Source of the DNA: Lepidodermella squamata
Taxonomy: Eukaryota > Gastrotricha
Reading direction: 5' to 3'
DNA: 64,000 nucleotides
Assembly (NCBI GenBank): GCA_047495785.1
Contig: JBLDXI010000007.1
Coordinates: 4,588,001-4,652,000 of the forward strand
Position numbers and translations under genes: made by a program. Below, in pieces: positions 56,901-64,000 of the stretch (its first letter is position 1; each line of letters begins with the position of its first letter). A model generated the notes under the pieces. The model saw only the letters and a program-made list of their open reading frames with translations. It was not told the DNA's origin and made no database searches.

Positions 56901-58192
56901 CGAAATATCGGTCATCCGAAATGTCAGCGGATCGCCTGCAAACGTGGTAGCGCTTGTTGCCACTAACGAATGAAGCGCGAATATGCATGGTTCGCCCGGA
57001 TTCGGCACGATGCCGATGAGCTGCGCAACGTACAAGGGTTGAAACTGCGATTTCAGCCTGTTCTGGCTGGCAGCGAAATATCGGTCATCCGAAATGTCAG
57101 CGGATCGCCTGCAAACGTGGTAGCGCTTGTTGCCACTAACGAATGAAGCGCGAATATGCATGGTTTGCCCGGATTCGGCACGATGCCGATGAGCTGCGCA
57201 ACGTACAAGGGTTGAAACTGCGATTTCAGCCTGTTTTGGCTGGCAGCGAAATATCGGTCATCCGAAATGTCAGCGGATCGCCTGCAAACGTGGTAGCGCT
57301 TGTTGCCACTAACGAATGAAGCGCGAATATGCATGGTTCGCCCGAATTCGGCACGATGCCGATGAGCTGCGCAACGTACAAGGGTTGAAACTGCGATTTC
57401 AGCCTGTTTTGGCTGGCAGCGAAATATCGGTCATCCGAAATGTCAGCGGAATGCTTGCAAACGTGGTAGCGCTTGTTGCCACTAACGAATGAAGCGCGAA
57501 TATGCATGGTTCGCCCGGATTCGGCACGATGCCGATGAGCTGCGCAACGTACAAGGGTTGAAACTGCGCTTTCAGCCTGTTTTGGCTGGCAGCGAAATAT
57601 CGGTCATCCGAAATGTCAGCGGATCGCCTGCAAACGTGGTAGCGCTTGTTGCCACTAACGAATGAAGCGCGATTATGCATGGTTTGCCCGGATTCGGCAC
57701 GATGCCGATGAGCTGCGCAACGTACAAGGGTTGAAACTGCGATTTCAGCCTGTTTTGGCTGGCAGCGAAATATCGGTCATCCGAAATGTCAGCGGATCGC
57801 CTGCAAACGTGGTAGCGCTTGTTGCCACTAACGAATGAAGCGCGATTATGCATGGTTTGCCCGGATTCGGCACGATGCCGATGAGCTGCGCAACGTACAA
57901 GGGTTGAAACTGCGATTTCAGCCTGTTTTGGCTGGCAGCGAAATATCGGTCATCCGAAATGTCAGCGGATCGCCTGCAAACGTGGTAGCGCTTGTTGCCA
58001 CTAACGAATGAAGCGCGAATATGCATGGTTCGCCCGGATTCGGCACGATGCCGATGAGCTGCGCAACGTACAAGGGTTGAAACTGCGATTTCAGCCTGTT
58101 TTGGCTGGCAGCGAAATATCGGTCATCCGAAATGTCAGCGGAATGCTTGCAAACGTGGTAGCGCTTGTTGCCACTAACGAATGAAGCGCGAA
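53950..58192 (+). repeat. Left arm of giant inverted duplication within the satellite
   Basis: Each variant unit here has its mirror partner in 59759-64000. Paired coordinates sum to 117,950 or 117,951. Examples are the private marks at 54042/63907, 54113/63834, 55230/62719 and 56131/61818. Confidence 0.9.
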
Positions 58193-59758
58193 TATGCATG
58201 GTTCGCCCGGATTCGGCACGATGCCGATGAGCTGCGCAACGTACATGGGTTGAAACTGCGATTTCAGCCTGTTTTGGCTGGCAGCGAAATATCGGTCATC
58301 CGAAATGTCAGCGGATCGCCTGCAAACGTGGTAGCGCTTGTTGCCACTAACGAATGAAGCGCGAATATGCATGGTTCGCCCGGATTCGGCACGATGCCGA
58401 TGAGCTGCGCAACGTACAAGGGTTGAAACTGCGATTTCAGCCTGTTTTGGCTGGCAGCGAAATATCGGTCATCCGAAATGTCAGCGGATCGCCTGCAAAC
58501 GTGGTAGCGCTTGTTGCCACTAACGAATGAAGCGCGAATATGCATGGTTCGCCCGGATTCGGCACGATGCCGATGAGCTGCGCAACGTACAAGGGTTGAA
58601 ACTGCGATTTCAGCCTGTTTTGGCTGGCAGCGAAATATCGGTCATCCGAAATGTCAGCGGATCGCCTGCAAACGTGGTAGCGCTTGTTGCCACTAACGAA
58701 TGAAGCGCGATTATGCATGGTTTGCCCGGATTCGGCACGATGCCGATGAGCTGCGCAACGTACAAGGGTTGAAACTGCGATTTCAGCCTGTTTTGGCTGG
58801 CAGCGAAATATCGGTCATCCGAAATGTCAGCGGATCGCCTGCAAAAGTGGTAGCGCTTGTTGCCACTAACGAATGAAGCGCGATTATGCATGGTTTGCCC
58901 GGATTCGGCACGATGCCGATGAGCTGCGCAACGTACAAGGGTTGAAACTGCGATTTCAGCCTGTTTTGGCTGGCAGCGAAATATCGGTCATCCGAAATGT
59001 CAGCGGATCGCCTGCAAACGTGGTAGCGCTTGTTGCCACTAACGAATGAAGCGCGAATATGCATGGTTCGCCCGGATTCGGCACGATGCCGATGAGCTGC
59101 GCAACGTACAAGGGTTGAAACTGCGATTTCAGCCTGTTTTGGCTGGCAGCGAAATATCGGTCATCCGAAATGTCAGCGAATGCTTGCAAACGTGGTAGCG
59201 CTTGTTGCCACTAACGAATGAAGCGCGAATATGCATGGTTCGCCCGGATTCGGCACGATGCCGATGAGCTGCGCAACGTACATGGGTTGAAACTGCGATT
59301 TCAGCCTGTTTTGGCTGGCAGCGAAATATCGGTCATCCGAAATGTCAGCGGATCGCCTGCAAAACGTGGTAGCGCTTGTTGCCACTAACGAATGAAGCGC
59401 GAATATGCATGGTTCGCCCGGATTCGGCACGATGCCGATGAGCTGCGCAACGTACAAGGGTTGAAACTGCGATTTCAGCCTGTTTTGGCTGGCAGCGAAA
59501 TATCGGTCATCCGAAATGTCAGCGGAATGCTTGCAAACGTGGTAGCGCTTGTTGCCACTAACGAATGAAGCGCGAATATGCATGGTTCGCCCGGATTCGG
59601 CACGATGCCGATGAGCTGCGCAACGTACATGGGTTGAAACTGCGATTTCAGCCTGTTTTGGCTGGCAGCGAAATATCGGTCATCCGAAATGTCAGCGGAT
59701 CGCCTGCAAACGTGGTAGCGCTTGTTGCCACTAACGAATGAAGCGCGAATATGCATGG
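58193..59758 (+). repeat. Single-copy satellite spacer between inverted arms
   Basis: 1,566 bp, about nine units, in first orientation, without mirror copy. It carries two single-base indels (a missing G near 59178 and an extra A near 59361). Confidence 0.85.
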
Positions 59759-62700
59759 TTCGCGCTTCATTCGTTAGTGGCAACAAGCGCTACCACGTTT
59801 GCAAGCATTCCGCTGACATTTCGGATGACCGATATTTCGCTGCCAGCAAAACAGGCTGAAATCGCAGTTTCAACCCTTGTACGTTGCGCAGCTCATCGGC
59901 ATCGTGCCGAATCCGGGCGAACCATGCATATTCGCGCTTCATTCGTTAGTGGCAACAAGCGCTACCACGTTTGCAGGCGATCCGCTGACATTTCGGATGA
60001 CCGATATTTCGCTGCCAGCCAAAACAGGCTGAAATCGCAGTTTCAACCCTTGTACGTTGCGCAGCTCATCGGCATCGTGCCGAATCCGGGCAAACCATGC
60101 ATAATCGCGCTTCATTCGTTAGTGGCAACAAGCGCTACCACGTTTTGCAGGCGATCCGCTGACATTTCGGATGACCGATATTTCGCTGCCAGCCAAAACA
60201 GGCTGAAATCGCAGTTTCAACCCTTGTACGTTGCGCAGCTCATCGGCATCGTGCCGAATCCGGGCAAACCATGCATAATCGCGCTTCATTCGTTAGTGGC
60301 AACAAGCGCTACCACGTTTGCAGGCGATCCGCTGACATTTCGGATGACCGATATTTCGCTGCCAGCCAAAACAGGCTGAAAGCGCAGTTTCAACCCTTGT
60401 ACGTTGCGCAGCTCATCGGCATCGTGCCGAATCCGGGCGAACCATGCATATTCGCGCTTCATTCGTTAGTGGCAACAAGCGCTACCACGTTTGCAAGCAT
60501 TCCGCTGACATTTCGGATGACCGATATTTCGCTGCCAGCCAAAACAGGCTGAAATCGCAGTTTCAACCCTTGTACGTTGCGCAGCTCATCGGCATCGTGC
60601 CGAATTCGGGCGAACCATGCATATTCGCGCTTCATTCGTTAGTGGCAACAAGCGCTACCACGTTTGCAGGCGATCCGCTGACATTTCGGATGACCGATAT
60701 TTCGCTGCCAGCCAAAACAGGCTGAAATCGCAGTTTCAACCCTTGTACGTTGCGCAGCTCATCGGCATCGTGCCGAATCCGGGCAAACCATGCATATTCG
60801 CGCTTCATTCGTTAGTGGCAACAAGCGCTACCACGTTTGCAGGCGATCCGCTGACATTTCGGATGACCGATATTTCGCTGCCAGCCAGAACAGGCTGAAA
60901 TCGCAGTTTCAACCCTTGTACGTTGCGCAGCTCATCGGCATCGTGCCGAATCCGGGCGAACCATGCATATTCGCGCTTCATTCGTTAGTGGCAACAAGCG
61001 CTACCACGTTTGCAGGCGATCCGCTGACATTTCGGATGACCGATATTTCGCTGCCAGCCAAAACAGGCTGAAATCGCAGTTTCAACCCATGTACGTTGCG
61101 CAGCTCATCGGCATCGTGCCGAATCCGGGCGAACCATGCATATTCGCGCTTCATTCGTTAGTGGCAACAAGCGCTACCACGTTTGCAAGCATTCCGCTGA
61201 CATTTCGGATGACCGATATTTCGCTGCCAGCCAAAACAGGCTGAAATCGCAGTTTCAACCCTTGTACGTTGCGCAGCTCATCGGCATCGTGCCGAATCCG
61301 GGCAAACCATGCATATTCGCGCTTCATTCGTTAGTGGCAACAAGCGCTACCACGTTTGCAGGCGATCCGCTGACATTTCGGATGACCGATATTTCGCTGC
61401 CAGCCAGAACAGGCTGAAATCGCAGTTTCAACCCATGTACGTTGCGCAGCTCATCGGCATCGTGCCGAATCCGGGCGAACCATGCATATTCGCGCTTCAT
61501 TCGTTAGTGGCAACAAGCGCTACCACGTTTGCAAGCATTCCGCTGACATTTCGGATGACCGATATTTCGCTGCCAGCCAAAACAGGCTGAAATCGCAGTT
61601 TCAACCCTTGTACGTTGCGCAGCTCATCGGCATCGTGCCGAATCCGGGCAAACCATGCATATTCGCGCTTCATTCGTTAGTGGCAACAAGCGCTACCACG
61701 TTTGCAGGCGATCCGCTGACATTTCGGATGACCGATATTTCGCTGCCAGCCAGAACAGGCTGAAATCGCAGTTTCAACCCTTGTACGTTGCGCAGCTCAT
61801 CGGCATCGTGCCGAATCCTGGCGAACCATGCATATTCGCGCTTCATTCGTTAGTGGCAACAAGCGCTACCACGTTTCAGGCGATCCGCTGACATTTCGGA
61901 TGACCGATATTTCGCTGCCAGCCAAAACAGGCTGAAATCGCAGTTTCAACCCATGTACGTTGCGCAGCTCATCGGCATCGTGCCGAATCCGGGCGAACCA
62001 TGCATATTCGCGCTTCATTCGTTAGTGGCAACAAGCGCTACCACGTTTGCAAGCATTCCGCTGACATTTCGGATGACCGATATTTCGCTGCCAGCCAAAA
62101 CAGGCTGAAATCGCAGTTTCAACCCTTGTACGTTGCGCAGCTCATCGGCATCGTGCCGAATCCGGGCGAACCATGCATATTCGCGCTTCATTCGTTAGTG
62201 GCAACAAGCGCTACCACGTTTGCAAGCATTCCGCTGACATTTCGGATGACCGATATTTCGCTGCCAGCCAAAACAGGCTGAAATCGCAGTTTCAACCCTT
62301 GTACGTTGCGCAGCTCATCGGCATCGTGCCGAATCCGGGCGAACCATGCATATTCGCGCTTCATTCGTTAGTGGCAACAAGCGCTACCACGTTTGCAGGC
62401 GATCCGCTGACATTTCGGATGACCGATATTTCGCTGCCAGCCAAAACAGGCTGAAATCGCAGTTTCAACCCTTGTACGTTGCGCAGCTCATCGGCATCGT
62501 GCCGAATCCGGGCGAACCATGCATATTCGCGCTTCATTCGTTAGTGGCAACAAGCGCTACCACGTTTGCAGGCGATCCGCTGACATTTCGGATGACCGAT
62601 ATTTCGCTGCCAGCCAAAACAGGCTGAAATCGCAGTTTCAACCCTTGTACGTTGCGCAGCTCATCGGCATCGTGCCGAATCCGGGCGAACCATGCATATT

Positions 62701-64000
62701 CGCGCTTCATTCGTTAGTGACAACAAGCGCTACCACGTTTGCAAGCATTCCGCTGACATTTCGGATGACCGATATTTCGCTGCCAGCCAAAACAGGCTGA
62801 AATCGCAGTTTCAACCCTTGTACGTTGCGCAGCTCATCGGCATCGTGCCTAATCCGGGCGAACCATGCATATTCGCGCTTCATTCGTTAGTGGCAACAAG
62901 CGCTACCACGTTTGCAGGCGATCCGCTGACATTTCGGATGACCGATATTTCGCTGCCAGCCAAAACAGGCTGAAATCGCAGTATCAACCCTTGTACGTTG
63001 CGCAGCTCATCAGCATCGTGCCGAATTCGGGCGAACCATGCATATTCGCGCTTCAATCGTTAGTGGCAACAAGCGCTACCACGTTTGCAAGCATTCCGCT
63101 GACATTTCGGATGACCGATATTTCGCTGCCAGCCAAAACAGGCTGAAATCGCAGTTTCAACCCTTGTACGTTGCGCAGCTCATCGGCATCGTGCCTAATC
63201 CGGGCGAACCATGCATATTCGCGCTTCATTCGTTAGTGGCAACAAGCGCTACCACGTTTGCAGGCGATCCGCTGACATTTCGGATGACCGATATTTCGCT
63301 GCCAGCCAAAACAGGCTGAAATCGCAGTATCAACCCTTGTACGTTGCGCAGCTCATCGGCATCGTGCCGAATCCGGGCGAACCATGCATATTCGCGCTTC
63401 ATTCGTTAGTGGCAACAAGCGCTACCACGTTTGCAAGCATTCCGCTGACATTTCGGATGACCGATATTTCGCTGCCAGCCAGAACAGGCTGAAATCGCAG
63501 TTTCAACCCTTGTACGTTGCGCAGCTCATCGGCATCGTGCCGAATCCGGGCGAACCATGCATATTCGCGCTTCATTCGTTAGTGGCAACAAGCGCTACCA
63601 CGTTTGCAGGCGATCCGCTGACATTTCGGATGACCGATATTTCGCTGCCAGCCAAAACAGGCTGAAATCGCAGTTTCAACCCATGTACGTTGCGCAGCTC
63701 ATCGGCATCGTGCCGAATCCGGGCGAACCATGCATATTCGCGCTTCATTCGTTAGTGGCAACAAGCGCTACCACGTTTGCAAGCATTCCGCTGACATTTC
63801 GGATGACCGATATTTCGCTGCCAGCCAAAACAGGATGAAATCGCAGTTTCAACCCTTGTACGTTGCGCAGCTCATCGGCATCGTGCCGAATCCGGGCGAA
63901 CCATGCGTATTCGCGCTTCATTCGTTAGTGGCAACAAGCGCTACCACGTTTGCAGGCGATCCGCTGACATTTCGGATGACCGATATTTCGCTGCCAGCCA
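59759..64000 (-). repeat. 173-bp satellite, inverted orientation (right arm, runs off the window)
   Basis: After TTCGC at 59759-59763 the array reads as the reverse complement of 58192 downward. It shows three single-base indels against the left arm (near 59847, 60142 and 61876) and otherwise no difference noticed. The window ends inside a unit. Confidence 0.95.

Larger units (their letters stand above)
53021..59758 (+). repeat. 173-bp tandem satellite, first orientation (about 39 units)
   Basis: Head-to-tail units of exactly 173 bp, each starting near ATTCGGCACGATGCCGATGA. Two main variants differ at one site (GCGGATCGCCTGC versus GCGGAATGCTTGC), with further single-base variants marking individual units. 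The first unit has a private change (GCTTATCGCC). Unit length is not a multiple of three. The 93-codon frames that recur every 173 bp on the minus strand simply read one unit in two frames and are not genes. Left of 58192 every unit keeps exact 173-bp spacing. Confidence 0.97.

Noticed and set aside
53074-63838. About 60 overlapping 93-codon open frames in the satellite, strand switching at 59760
   Set aside because: They recur every 173 bp, overlap each other, and read each unit in two frames because 173 is not a multiple of three. They follow the repeat, not coding selection.
53021-64000. CRISPR array
   Set aside because: Whole 173-bp units repeat without unique spacers and the genome is eukaryotic.
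53021-64000. Centromeric or telomeric identity for the satellite
   Set aside because: The unit length is in the range of centromeric satellites, but no centromere mark, CENP-B-like box or telomere motif is visible. Length alone is not evidence.

Overview
The window is nuclear DNA from a small invertebrate animal. Genes are split by short GT-AG introns (mostly 45-80 bp) with polypyrimidine acceptors. Secreted, lipase, trypsin-like and Cys-loop channel families sit in tandem, AATAAA poly(A) signals follow several stops, and non-LTR retroelement remnants, MITE-like elements, nuclear tRNA genes and a large satellite are present. Short introns and compact tandem families would suit a nematode, tardigrade or similar animal, but nothing seen here fixes the phylum. 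Exon models were built by hand from reading frame, splice phase and paralogue comparison. Every multi-exon model given closes in frame, but none has transcript support.

Layout. (1) 1109-10257, plus strand: two tandem Cys-loop (pentameric ligand-gated) channel genes of 848 and 890 aa. Each carries an extra N-terminal beta-rich, possibly lectin-like domain and a long Ser/Thr mucin-type linker before the channel core. (2) 11500-17542: three single-exon secreted lipases of the pancreatic-lipase family on the minus strand. Each has a conserved furin-like site inside the lid loop. Two plus-strand four-TM protein genes of an unrecognised family lie between them. (3) 17579-22330: repeat-rich spacer with a three-copy dispersed repeat and MITE-like elements. 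(4) 22371-27990: three minus-strand genes for small secreted proteins that share one exon/phase plan and look like an undescribed paralogous family. One has eight identical 56-bp repeats in intron 1, and a dead LINE lies between two of the genes. (5) 28392-45627: six minus-strand trypsin-like serine proteases, each with an N-terminal PAN/apple-like Cys domain and a complete catalytic triad, several with runaway low-complexity insertions. (6) 46177-47712: an ankyrin-repeat protein. (7) 48280-48860: a second LINE remnant. (8) 49778-51065: a tRNA cluster (Phe, Pro, Glu, Lys plus decayed tRNAs) enclosed by about 90-bp inverted repeats. (9) 53021-64000: a 173-bp satellite.

The satellite is the most striking structure. 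At 59759 the array flips orientation, and the order of variant units right of the flip mirrors, unit by unit, the order in 53950-58192. A 1,566-bp single-copy spacer lies between the arms and the breakpoint shows 5 bp of microhomology. This is either a real fold-back (inverted) duplication or an amplification, read or assembly chimera. Single-base indels concentrated near the junction favour an artefact. The open reading frames running through the satellite are not genes.

Functional reading (inference): secreted and surface-exposed products dominate (lipases, PAN-proteases, small secreted proteins, mucin-stalked channels), consistent with tandem expansion of digestive or extracellular families. 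No operon-like or cross-family pathway link can be shown from sequence alone.
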